Positions 1 to 7,308 of a DNA stretch of 25,357 nucleotides are shown in pieces. The notes under the pieces were generated by a model. That model was not told where the DNA came from. It did no database searches and was given only the letters and a program-made list of their open reading frames with translations. The first letter of the stretch is position 1. Every line of letters starts with the position of its first letter. The translations under genes were made by a program, and so were the position numbers. The stretch spans positions 1 to 25,357 of the forward strand of contig JALQUE010000152.1 of NCBI GenBank assembly GCA_023260815.1. The letters are read 5' to 3'. Origin of the DNA: Roseovarius sp. (lineage in GTDB: Bacteria > Pseudomonadota > Alphaproteobacteria > Rhodobacterales > Rhodobacteraceae).

Positions 1-358
1 CGTCGGACACGGATTTGGCGACGGGGGCCAGGGCATCCTCGATCCCGCGCTGGCGGGCGGTGTGCATCCCGGCGTGGATTTCCTGCATGAAGGCATGGAA
101 ATGCACGCGGCGCGCGGGCACCGGCACGGTTTCCACAAAAAGGTCCATCAGCATCGACTTGCCGCGCCCCACCCCACCCCAGAGATACAGGCCGGGGGGC
201 GCGTCGGGCGCACGGCGGCGGAACCAGCCCTTGGGCGCAGGTTGGGCGAGGGCGTCGCGGATGCGGTCGAATTCGGGCAGCACGGCGCGCTGCGCGGGAT
301 CGGCGGTCAGCGCCCCCGAGGCCACCTTTTCGGCGTAGAGATCGGTCAGACTGTTCAT
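1..358 (-). CDS. zapE: Cell division protein ZapE (AFG1-like ATPase), 5' part only
   Basis: The window holds the first 119 codons; the gene continues past base 1. The translation starts MNSLTDLYAEKVASG and carries a Walker A loop at residues 61-68 (GGVGRGKS) inside GLYLWGGVGRGKSMLMDLF, followed by the HFHAFM segment, both typical of the ZapE/AFG1 family. ZapE is an ATPase that associates with the FtsZ ring in bacteria. The start at 358 has GGAA a few bases upstream and fits the usual family N-terminus. It diverges from the MFS gene across 131 bases. Walker B and the C-terminal part cannot be checked because they lie outside the window. Confidence 0.9.
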   Translation of the reverse strand, partial: MNSLTDLYAEKVASGALTADPAQRAVLPEFDRIRDALAQPAPKGWFRRRAPDAPPGLYLWGGVGRGKSMLMDLFVETVPVPARRVHFHAFMQEIHAGMHTARQRGIEDALAPVAKSVSD

Positions 359-433
359 GGCGTTCCGCATAGCGCGGGACGGGCGGCAAGAAAAGCCATC
401 GCGTCGGTGATGACCGGCATCACGAAGCCTGAA

Positions 434-461
434 TTGACGCGGGACGGGCATTGCGCATTAT
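434..461 (+). promoter_or_regulatory. Candidate sigma70-type promoter of the MFS gene
   Basis: TTGACG (434-439) and CATTAT (456-461) are separated by 16 bases and lie about 28 bases upstream of the ATG at 490. The -35 matches five of six consensus bases and the -10 four of six. The placement in a divergent intergenic region supports it, but it is only a sequence match. Confidence 0.4.
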
Positions 462-489
462 GGCGTGGCGCAAGATCAGGACGTGCCCC

Positions 490-1740
490 ATGAAACAATC
501 CGCCCCGTTGCTCACACCCGTTCTGATTGCGGGCTGCGCCATCATGCTGGTGTCTTTCGCGGTGCGGGCCTCGTTCGGGGTGTTCCAGATCCCCATTGCT
601 GAGGAGTTTGGCTGGCTGCGAGCCGAGTTCAGCCTTGCCATCGCCATACAGAATCTGGCCTGGGGCATCGGGCAGCCGATCTTCGGGGCGCTGGCCGAGA
701 GGATCGGAGATCGCAAGGCCATCGTGCTGGGGGCGTTGACCTATGCCGCCGGGCTGGTCCTGTCGTCCTTCGCGGTGACGCCCGAGGCGCATCAAGTCTA
801 TGAAATTCTGGTTGGATTCGGCATTGCAGGCACCGGGTTCGGGGTGATCCTTGCGGTGGTCGGCCGGGCCAGTTCCGAGGAAAACCGATCGATGAGCCTT
901 GGCATCGCCACGGCGGCGGGATCGGCGGGACAGGTGTTCGGCCCGCCAGTGGCCGAGGCGCTGTTGAGCGTGATGGACTGGCAGATGGTGTTCGTGGTCT
1001 TTGCGGCCGCGATTCTGGCGACGCTGGCGGTCCTGCCGATGATGCGCAGCCCCGCACCCGCCAGCCGCGCCGAGCTGGAAGAGAGCATGGGCACGGTTCT
1101 GGGCCGGGCGTTCCGCGATCCGTCCTTCACGCTGATTTTCGTGGGATTTTTCAGCTGTGGCTATCAGCTGGCGTTCGTGACGGCGCATTTCCCGGCCTTC
1201 GTCACCGAGATGTGCGGGCCGATCATGGCGGGCGGCGTGCTGCATTCTATCGGGGTGACGACGACATCCGCGCTTGGCGCGATGGCGATCGCGGTGATCG
1301 GGCTGGCCAATATCGCGGGCACACTCAGCGCGGGATGGCTGGGCAAGAGGTATTCGCGGAAATACCTGCTGGCCGGGATTTACGCCGCACGCACGGTGGT
1401 GGCGGCGGTGTTCATTCTGGTGCCGATGACGCCGGCAAGCGTGCTGATCTTCGCGGTGGCGATGGGATCGCTGTGGCTGGCCACGGTGCCCCTGACCAGC
1501 GGGCTGATCGCGCATATCTACGGCATCCGCTATATGGGCACGCTCTATGGGATCGTGTTCTTCAGCCACCAGCTTGGCAGTTTTCTGGGCGTGTGGCTGG
1601 GCGGGCGGATGTATGACCTGCACGGCGATTACACGCTGGTCTGGTGGATCGGCGTGGGGGTCGGCGCGTTTTCGGCGCTGGTGCATCTGCCGGTGCGCGA
1701 ACGCCGGACCACGCCCGTGCCGCTGGCCACGGCGGGCTGA
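490..1740 (+). CDS. MFS transporter
   Basis: The protein has 416 residues with about 12 hydrophobic segments, the usual size for the major facilitator superfamily. The loop between helices 2 and 3 has the MFS motif A form GALAERIGDRKAIV. The N-terminal region (RASFGVFQIPIAEEFGW) resembles the monocarboxylate/oxalate-formate-like branch, so an organic anion is a possible substrate, but none can be named. I chose the ATG at 490 over an in-frame one at 451 because AGGACG sits about six bases before it, and 451 would add a polar 13-residue leader inside the likely promoter. The gene converges with the alpha/beta hydrolase gene, leaving only six bases between stops. Confidence 0.85.
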   Translation: MKQSAPLLTPVLIAGCAIMLVSFAVRASFGVFQIPIAEEFGWLRAEFSLAIAIQNLAWGIGQPIFGALAERIGDRKAIVLGALTYAAGLVLSSFAVTPEAHQVYEILVGFGIAGTGFGVILAVVGRASSEENRSMSLGIATAAGSAGQVFGPPVAEALLSVMDWQMVFVVFAAAILATLAVLPMMRSPAPASRAELEESMGTVLGRAFRDPSFTLIFVGFFSCGYQLAFVTAHFPAFVTEMCGPIMAGGVLHSIGVTTTSALGAMAIAVIGLANIAGTLSAGWLGKRYSRKYLLAGIYAARTVVAAVFILVPMTPASVLIFAVAMGSLWLATVPLTSGLIAHIYGIRYMGTLYGIVFFSHQLGSFLGVWLGGRMYDLHGDYTLVWWIGVGVGAFSALVHLPVRERRTTPVPLATAG

Positions 1741-1746
1741 TACGGC

Positions 1747-2670
1747 TTAGCGGGTCAAGAGGACATCCAGAAGATCGACCACTTCGGTGTCATGCGTGTA
1801 GGCCAGCGCATGGCCCGCGCCCTCGATCATCTCTTGGCGGGCGTCACGGTTCCATTCGGCCAGACGCCCCATGCCGGAAATCGGGATCACATCATCCTCG
1901 CGCGCCCAGATCGCCAGAACCGGCACACCGGCAGAGGCGATGGCGCGGTGGATGGGGGCCATATCCTCGTCCAGCGCGCCGCGCATCGACGACAGCACCG
2001 CCCCACGAAAACCACGCCAGCGCAACTCGGCCTGCTGAAGATCGACGACATTGTCGATGCTGGTATCGAGACCACGCTCGGATTCGGTGGCGGTGCGGAA
2101 CTGACGGCCATAGAGCGCCATGAAGAGCCAACGGCCCAACCAGTCATGGTTGACCACAAGGCGCGCAATCGGGCCGAGATCATGGCCCATGCCGACGGGC
2201 GCGAGCAGCACAAGCTGACGCAGGCGATCCACATGGCGGGCGGCGAAGGCGGCGGCAATCGCGCCGCCCATGGAATAGCCCATGAGGGTGATCGGTTCAT
2301 CCACCCCAAGCGCATCGAGCAGGTCTTCGAGCTGGGTGACGAAAAACCCGGTATCCTGCGCGCCACGCGGCCGCGCCGACCAGCCGCGCCCATAGAGATC
2401 ATAGACCAGCACCCGAAACCCCAGACGCCCCAGACCGGCGGCGATGGGATGCCACACGAAAGACGGTGTGGTCAGGCCATGCACGCAGACGATCAGCGGC
2501 CCGGTTTGCGCGCCGAGCCATTGGTAATGGGTGGCTCCAAGCGGCAGATCGGCACTATGGCCCGGCGCCTTGGCACGGGTGGCGTCGGACATGGACGGGC
2601 GCAGGGCTTCGGCCAGAAAGGGTGCCAGCAGGATCGTCAGGACGATGGCTGCGAGCACCCACCAGATCAT
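1747..2670 (-). CDS. Alpha/beta-fold hydrolase with N-terminal membrane anchor
   Basis: The protein has 307 residues. Residues 2-20 form one hydrophobic helix that probably anchors it in the inner membrane. The rest is an alpha/beta hydrolase: an oxyanion HG at 64-65, nucleophile elbow GYSMGG with Ser133, an acid at Asp260 in DDVIP, and His287 in GAGHAL. Substrate is unknown; the family includes esterases, lipases and C-C hydrolases. Its start overlaps the stop of the upstream ornithine-cyclodeaminase-like gene by four bases (ATGA), so it is probably translated from the same mRNA and is the last gene of a four-gene run. Confidence 0.85.
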   Translation of the reverse strand: MIWWVLAAIVLTILLAPFLAEALRPSMSDATRAKAPGHSADLPLGATHYQWLGAQTGPLIVCVHGLTTPSFVWHPIAAGLGRLGFRVLVYDLYGRGWSARPRGAQDTGFFVTQLEDLLDALGVDEPITLMGYSMGGAIAAAFAARHVDRLRQLVLLAPVGMGHDLGPIARLVVNHDWLGRWLFMALYGRQFRTATESERGLDTSIDNVVDLQQAELRWRGFRGAVLSSMRGALDEDMAPIHRAIASAGVPVLAIWAREDDVIPISGMGRLAEWNRDARQEMIEGAGHALAYTHDTEVVDLLDVLLTR

Positions 2671-3584
2671 TGTGAACCCTGCCAGGCGTCCAGGATATAG
2701 CGGCTGGTCATCAGATCGAGATGCGCGCCGCCGCCGTTCTTGAACAGCGTGATCTCATCGTCGGAGCGACGCTGGAACGCCTGCGGCTGGTAGTGATCCG
2801 CGATCAGCGCGTCGCGGGTGATGGTGCCGGTTTCGAGCGGGATCTTGATCTCGCCGATATGGCCCACCGTGGTGTCGAAACTGTCCACGAAAACCCGCGC
2901 ACGGGTGATGGCGGTATCGTCGGCCTCGCGCATGTCGGGGCGGTAGGCGCCAATCAGGTCGATATGCTGACCGGGTTGCAGCCAGTCGCCCTTGAGGATC
3001 GGATCGGTGGACATGGTGGCGGAGGTGACGATATCGGCGGCGCGCACGGCGGTTTCCAGATCGTCGGCCACCTGCAGTCCCGGGCAGTCTGCCGCCATCG
3101 CCTCGGCGTTGGCGCGGGTGCGGTTCCAGACGTGAAAGCGCGCGTCGGGGAACGCGGCGGAATAGCCCTGAAACAGCGAACGGCCCACGGTGCCCGCGCC
3201 GACGATCAGGATCGTCCGGCTGTCCGGGCGGGCCAGTTTGCGCGCGGCGAACAGGCTGTCACCGGCGGTCTTCCACTTGGTGACAAGGTGGAAATCCACC
3301 AGCGCCGACAGGGTGCCGCCCGCATCGTCATAGAGATTGACCGCGCCGTTGATCATCGGTGCGCCACGATCCGGGTTGCCGGGGAAGATCGTCGCGGTCT
3401 TGACGGCCATGCCCAGACCATCGATCCAGGCGGCGCGATTGAGCATCGTGTCGGGGTCGCGATAGAGGAACGTATCGGCGATTTCGGCGCGGGGCAGTTT
3501 GTGACCGGCCTCGAACGCATCGCAGAGCGCCAGCCAGTCAAGATGCGCTTCGCCCTCGGCAAAGGGGATGATTGTGATGGTCAT
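2667..3584 (-). CDS. Ornithine cyclodeaminase / mu-crystallin family protein
   Basis: The protein has 305 residues, near the family norm. The N-terminal part has the substrate-domain features with Lys62 (MAVKTATIFPGN), and the Rossmann nucleotide site is GAGTVGRS (129-136). IGAYRPDMREAD (211-222) matches the IGS-p-REl stretch of the family, and Asp234 falls where the catalytic Asp is expected. Unusually, the motif that normally reads RTAA/RTGA, whose Arg binds the substrate carboxylate in ornithine cyclodeaminase, here reads KTAG (105-108). The reaction is therefore uncertain: cyclodeaminase, imine/keto-acid reductase or another NAD(P)-dependent amino-acid reaction are all possible. It overlaps its neighbours on both sides by four bases. 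Confidence 0.8.
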   Translation of the reverse strand: MTITIIPFAEGEAHLDWLALCDAFEAGHKLPRAEIADTFLYRDPDTMLNRAAWIDGLGMAVKTATIFPGNPDRGAPMINGAVNLYDDAGGTLSALVDFHLVTKWKTAGDSLFAARKLARPDSRTILIVGAGTVGRSLFQGYSAAFPDARFHVWNRTRANAEAMAADCPGLQVADDLETAVRAADIVTSATMSTDPILKGDWLQPGQHIDLIGAYRPDMREADDTAITRARVFVDSFDTTVGHIGEIKIPLETGTITRDALIADHYQPQAFQRRSDDEITLFKNGGGAHLDLMTSRYILDAWQGSQ

Positions 3585-4201
3585 TCGGCCTCGTCCCTTG
3601 TCAGCAATCCGTAGTCTACCAGAGTTTGCGCCCAGGCGGCAGGGTCGTCAAACAGATGGGTTTTCCAGCCACGCGCGGCGGCGGCGGCGATGTTGTCGGC
3701 ACGGTCATCGGCAAAGAGGAGGGTTTCGGGAGCAAGGCCGCAATCGGCCTCGACCGCCGCATAGATCGCGGGGTCGGGTTTGGCGAGGCCCATCGCGCCC
3801 GAGATGTAGTGGCGGTCAAATTCGGTCAGGAAGGGGAATTGCGCGGCGCTGAGCGGAAAGTTCGCCGCGCCGAAATTGGTCAGCGCAAAGACCGGAACGC
3901 CCCGCGCGCGCAAGGCGCGCAGCAGGCGGACGGACTGGGGGATTTCGGGCTGCGCGATGCCGGTCCAGTCGGAACGAAAGAGCGCGATTTCGTCGTGCCA
4001 GTCGGGATGGGCGGCGGCGGTTTCGTGGATGACGGCGGCGAAATCGCCGCCACTGTCGATCCGGGTCATCATGGCATGGACATCGAACGCCGCAAAGAGT
4101 TCAGCGGCACGGGCCGCGCCGATGCGTTCGGCCATGCGGCGTTCCGGCTGCCATTCGATCAGGACATTGCCGATGTCGAAAATGACGGCGGTGATGGTCA
4201 T
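3581..4201 (-). CDS. HAD-superfamily hydrolase (HAD-IA, YihX-like)
   Basis: The protein has 206 residues. Motif I is VIFDIGNVL with nucleophile Asp9; the second Asp of DxD is replaced by Gly, as in YihX-type members. Motif II is LTNF, motif III the Lys of GLAKPDP and motif IV FADDRADN. This fits a small soluble phosphatase with an alpha-helical cap of subclass I; the substrate cannot be inferred. AGAAGG lies seven bases before the ATG, within the end of the DMT transporter gene, which is only four bases upstream. The stop overlaps the next gene's start by four bases. Confidence 0.85.
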   Translation of the reverse strand: MTITAVIFDIGNVLIEWQPERRMAERIGAARAAELFAAFDVHAMMTRIDSGGDFAAVIHETAAAHPDWHDEIALFRSDWTGIAQPEIPQSVRLLRALRARGVPVFALTNFGAANFPLSAAQFPFLTEFDRHYISGAMGLAKPDPAIYAAVEADCGLAPETLLFADDRADNIAAAAARGWKTHLFDDPAAWAQTLVDYGLLTRDEAE

Positions 4202-4205
4202 GCGA

Positions 4206-5171
4206 TTACCTTCTGCTAGGGTCTTTGGCCGTCAAGGTGCGGCCCTTGGTGGACTCGCGCCAGATCAGATAGAGGCCAGAGCCGATGATCAGCGCGATGC
4301 CGATCCAGGCGGTGGGCGCGGGCCATGTGCCGAAGACGGTCACGCCCCACATGATCGCCATCGGCATGGCGACATATTCGAAGGGCGCGGCGAAGGCGGC
4401 CTCGGACAGACGGTACGCCTGAGAGATGAAAAAGCCGCCGAACACGCCCGACACCCCCAGCATGACGAGGATCGGCCAATCTTCGCGCGCGATGGGGCCC
4501 CAGGCGCGCAGCAGGAATTCCAGCGACGGATGCCCGGACCCGGCATAGGCGCCATGACCGAGGGTCAGGCCGAAGATCACGCTGGCCACGATGAAGGTGG
4601 ACTGGATGTAGAACGCCATGGTCGCGGCACTTTCGGTGCCGCCGATCTTGCGGGCGACGATATGCATGACCGCATAGAGCGTGGCCGCCGCGATTGGCAG
4701 GAGCGAGGCCAATTGAAACGCCGTGGTGCCGGGCTTGACGATCACCATCACCCCGATGAAGCCCACGGCGATCGCCGCCCACCGGCGCGCGCCCACGGTT
4801 TCGCGCAGGAAGATCACCGAGAAGATGGTGATGATCAGCGGCGAGACGAAGAACACCGCCACCGCATCGGCGATGGGCATCGCCGCCAACCCCAGAAACA
4901 GGCACATATTCGCAAAGACCACGCAGACCCCGCGCAAAAGATGCGCCCCGAGCCGCCGCGTGCGCATCACGCGCAGCCCACCGGCCAAAGGCATGATGAC
5001 CGCCAGAAGCACCAGCGTGCCGATCACCGAGCGGATCAGGATCACCTGATGCAGAGCATAGCGGTCGGACAGGAACTTGATGCCGACATCGTTGAGCGAA
5101 AAGCACATCACGGCGGCAAGCGCGAAAAGCGCGCCCATCAGATTGGATCGCTGAATGGCAGAGGTGGTCAT
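4206..5171 (-). CDS. DMT-family (EamA) transporter
   Basis: The protein has 321 residues with about ten hydrophobic helices in two EamA repeats. The first repeat includes AAVMCFSLNDVGIKFLSDRY and the second begins near LPIAAATLYAVMHIVARKI. Members of the drug/metabolite transporter superfamily export or exchange small metabolites in the inner membrane; substrate is not predictable here. It is the first gene of the run DMT - HAD - OCD-like - alpha/beta hydrolase, so the transporter may move a substrate or product of the downstream enzymes, but that is inference from spacing alone. Confidence 0.85.
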   Translation of the reverse strand: MTTSAIQRSNLMGALFALAAVMCFSLNDVGIKFLSDRYALHQVILIRSVIGTLVLLAVIMPLAGGLRVMRTRRLGAHLLRGVCVVFANMCLFLGLAAMPIADAVAVFFVSPLIITIFSVIFLRETVGARRWAAIAVGFIGVMVIVKPGTTAFQLASLLPIAAATLYAVMHIVARKIGGTESAATMAFYIQSTFIVASVIFGLTLGHGAYAGSGHPSLEFLLRAWGPIAREDWPILVMLGVSGVFGGFFISQAYRLSEAAFAAPFEYVAMPMAIMWGVTVFGTWPAPTAWIGIALIIGSGLYLIWRESTKGRTLTAKDPSRR

Positions 5172-5228
5172 GACTATCCGGGGCTTTCCTGTGGCGCATA
5201 CATGAGAGGAGCGGTCACGGTTTGTAAA

Positions 5229-5242
5229 CCCCCCCGGGGGGG
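5229..5242. repeat. Perfect C7G7 palindrome
   Basis: Seven C followed by seven G form a 14-bp perfect palindrome between the DMT gene and the first 31-bp repeat. Similar short GC-rich blocks accompany the TATTT repeat at 10729-10800, so it may be the GC part of the same intergenic repeat. No U-tract follows, so I do not call it a terminator. Confidence 0.5.
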
Positions 5243-5281
5243 CGGTTCGCGGCGTGCGTGGGTGACGTGCGGGCCCAAAGC

Positions 5282-5312
5282 GGATTTGAGTATTTGGGGA
5301 ACGATGAAAGGG
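5282..5312 (+). repeat. 31-bp direct repeat, left copy
   Basis: This copy is identical over 31 bases to 6789-6819, in the same orientation. The core reads GAGTATTTGGGGAACGATGA. The two copies lie on either side of the nuclease-like gene, 1507 bp apart start to start. A degenerate relative (GATATTTCC...AGAAG) occurs at 10781-10800. I recognise the pattern as one often seen between genes in Rhodobacterales genomes, so it may be a genome-wide intergenic repeat, not a boundary unique to this locus. Confidence 0.9.
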
Positions 5313-5320
5313 GGGCGCCA

Positions 5321-5333
5321 GACCGCTGCGGTC
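5321..5333. promoter_or_regulatory. Perfect inverted repeat upstream of the nuclease-like gene, possible operator
   Basis: GACCGC-T-GCGGTC is a perfect 6+6 inverted repeat with a single central base, 83 bases upstream of the ATG at 5416 and just inside the left 31-bp repeat. It could be an operator for a dimeric repressor, but no regulator gene lies in the segment and the short palindrome could be chance. Confidence 0.25.
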
Positions 5334-5415
5334 ACACCAGGACCACGTCAGGGATGGACGGTTTCTCTTTTCAGGGTAAGCTTAACCACCTCAGGTTGCA
5401 GGAAAGGTGTGTCGT

Positions 5416-6753
5416 ATGAGTATTTTGCCAGCCATGATCAAGCAAGGAGAACAGGCGCGGTTGTTTCCCGTTCTTGCAGATACAAGCCGCGAAGGCAGGA
5501 TAGCCTCGATTTTCCTTGCGCTGTTGCCCACCATTCCCGCCTTGGCGGAGAGTGTTCTTGGCACGACCGGTTTGCGGATCGGGAAGCGAACACGGATTGG
5601 CACCTTTACGGAAATCGTGCTCAAGGATGCTTCGGAGATCGGGAACAGGCCGGATGGTCTGATCGTTGTCGAGACCGGGAAAACGACATGGACCGCACTT
5701 GTCGAGGCCAAGATAGGAAAAGCGGAACTCGATACCGATCAGGTCTCGCGGTATCTGGAGGCGGCCAAGGCGAACGGGATCGACGCGGTCATCACGATTT
5801 CCAACCAATTCGTGGCGCGCGCCGACATCTCTCCGCTGAGCTTACCCAAAAATACATTGAAGAAAGCAGGGCTCTTTCATTGGTCATGGACGTGGATTCA
5901 GACCCAATGCGATCTCATTTCCTACCAGAAAGAGGTGCATGATCATGAGCAGGCGTTTTTGCTACGGGAATTCCAGAGGCTTCTGAAACATCCCGCGACC
6001 GGGATCGAACGGTTCACCCAGATGGGGCCGCACTGGAAAGACGTCGTGCAAGCAGTGGCCACTCAGGAAGTCCTTAAAAGAACCAGTCCGGAGGTCGAGG
6101 AAACCGTGAATTCCTGGTTTCAGGAACTGCGGGACATGAGCCTGTTGCTTTCAAGTCATGTGGGGCAGCCCGTGACCGAGAAAATTGACCGCAATTTGCT
6201 TGGAGAGTCTTCGGCACGCGTGAAGGAGGGCTGTAGGACGCTCTCCGAGCAAAGCAGGCTTTTCGGGTCTTTCGCGGTTCCCGGTGCCGCATCGGATATC
6301 GAGGTTTGCGCCGATCTGACGCGCCGATCGATTGTGTTCAGCATGAAGCTGAAAGCGCCACAGGACAGGAAATCGACCAAAGCCCGGATCAACTGGCTTT
6401 TGCGCATGCTCAAGGACGATGATCCACGGCTGGCAATCCGCGCCCATTGGCCCGGCAGAAAGCCTCCGTCTCAAAAAGACGTTTCGGTCTTGCGCGCGAA
6501 CCCGGAGGGCCTTGAAGAGGAACGGTCGGATGCTGCTCCGCATTCCTTCGACGTCTTGCTGATTGATGTCGATGCGAAACGTTTTGCCGGTCGCAGGACA
6601 TTCATCGAGACACTGGAAGCCTGTTCGCGTGATTTTTATGATCTGGTGGGCCAAAATCTGCGCGCATGGCAAACGCCACCTCCCAAACCGATCAAGACAC
6701 CAGAGGCAGAGCCCGCCGCTGCGGATCGCAATGAGGCCGAGGACGAGCCTTGA
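5416..6753 (+). CDS. Predicted PD-(D/E)XK nuclease-like protein, accessory gene
   Basis: The 445-residue protein is not one I recognise by name. Its N-terminal part shows a restriction-endonuclease-like core: Glu26 in a helix (REGRIASIF), Asp80 in RPDG, then 16 residues later VEAK with Glu97 and Lys99, and Gln109 in the next helix (DTDQVSRYL). Residues 100-135 (ISRYLEAAK-like helix, then AVITISNQF) fit the following helix and strand. Residues about 170-410 have no motif I can name; the last 25 residues are Pro/Glu-rich and probably disordered. The ATG at 5416 has AGGAAAGG eight bases upstream; a GTG at 5407 is less likely. The gene uses visibly more A/T-rich codons than its neighbours, stands alone between identical 31-bp repeats, and is probably transferred. 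A defence or DNA-repair role is inference only. Confidence 0.7.
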   Translation: MSILPAMIKQGEQARLFPVLADTSREGRIASIFLALLPTIPALAESVLGTTGLRIGKRTRIGTFTEIVLKDASEIGNRPDGLIVVETGKTTWTALVEAKIGKAELDTDQVSRYLEAAKANGIDAVITISNQFVARADISPLSLPKNTLKKAGLFHWSWTWIQTQCDLISYQKEVHDHEQAFLLREFQRLLKHPATGIERFTQMGPHWKDVVQAVATQEVLKRTSPEVEETVNSWFQELRDMSLLLSSHVGQPVTEKIDRNLLGESSARVKEGCRTLSEQSRLFGSFAVPGAASDIEVCADLTRRSIVFSMKLKAPQDRKSTKARINWLLRMLKDDDPRLAIRAHWPGRKPPSQKDVSVLRANPEGLEEERSDAAPHSFDVLLIDVDAKRFAGRRTFIETLEACSRDFYDLVGQNLRAWQTPPPKPIKTPEAEPAAADRNEAEDEP

Positions 6754-6788
6754 GCCGAGACAGGCCGGCATCCGTAAAGACAGGGCGA

Positions 6789-6819
6789 GGATTTGAGTAT
6801 TTGGGGAACGATGAAAGGG
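6789..6819 (+). repeat. 31-bp direct repeat, right copy
   Basis: This copy is identical to 5282-5312 over 31 bases and in the same orientation; the flanks diverge at once on both sides (C versus A before it, GGGCG versus AGGTG after it). It lies 35 bases after the stop of the nuclease-like gene and before the end of yaiI on the other strand. Confidence 0.9.
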
Positions 6820-6852
6820 AGGTGTGGTGAGAAGTGGGGTGGCGTCCACGGA

Positions 6853-7308
6853 TCAGGGCGCGGTGCGGATGGCGGCGCGGAGGGCGCGTTCGAGGGCGTC
6901 GAGGAAGCGGGAGCGGTCGGCCCGTGTGAAGCCCTTGCCGCCGCCCTGGCGGAACGGATCGGCGGCGCGAAGATCGGTCATCAGATCGCGGGTCGCCAGA
7001 ACGTTGCCGATATTCGCCTCGGTCAGTGGCTCGCCATTATGTTTCAGGACGTGCGCGCCGGAGGCCACGCATTTGGCCGCCAGGGGGATATCGCCGGTGA
7101 TCACCACATCGCCCGGCCCGGCGCGGTCGGCGATCCACTGGTCCGCCACGTCGGGGCCTTCGGGCACGATCACCGTGTCGACCAGCGGGTTCTGCGAGGG
7201 GCGCAGGCCCCCGTTCGAGACGACGAACATCTGCACACGGTGGCGGGTGCCGACCTTTTCGACCTCGGCCTTCACGGGGCAGGCATCGGCGTCGACATAG
7301 ATGCTCAT
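6853..7308 (-). CDS. yaiI: YaiI/YqxD family protein (DUF188)
   Basis: The protein has 151 residues, the normal size for this family. It opens with MSIYVDADACPVK and contains the conserved ITGDIPLAAKC, HNGEPLTEANI and DPFRQGGGKGFTRADRSRFL blocks. The fold resembles PIN/NYN-type nucleases with conserved Asp residues at the N-terminus, but the biological role is not established. Its ATG overlaps the stop of sthA by four bases and there is no clear ribosome-binding site, so translation is probably coupled to sthA. Confidence 0.9.
   Translation of the reverse strand: MSIYVDADACPVKAEVEKVGTRHRVQMFVVSNGGLRPSQNPLVDTVIVPEGPDVADQWIADRAGPGDVVITGDIPLAAKCVASGAHVLKHNGEPLTEANIGNVLATRDLMTDLRAADPFRQGGGKGFTRADRSRFLDALERALRAAIRTAP

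Noticed and set aside
355..1686. 443-codon minus-strand open frame
   Set aside because: It is antisense to the MFS gene, which has clear membrane helices and motif A; the product is extremely rich in His, Arg and Gln.
5229..5242. C7G7 palindrome as an intrinsic terminator
   Set aside because: It has no loop and no U-tract, and it lies upstream of the DMT gene, not after a gene end.
3876..5942. Very long plus-strand open frame (688 codons)
   Set aside because: It runs antisense through the HAD and DMT genes and across the intergenic repeats; the composition is rich in His/Arg/Asp/Gln as expected of a high-GC shadow frame.
5282..6819. Insertion sequence with terminal inverted repeats
   Set aside because: The 31-bp repeats are direct, not inverted, and the gene between them shows no transposase motif.
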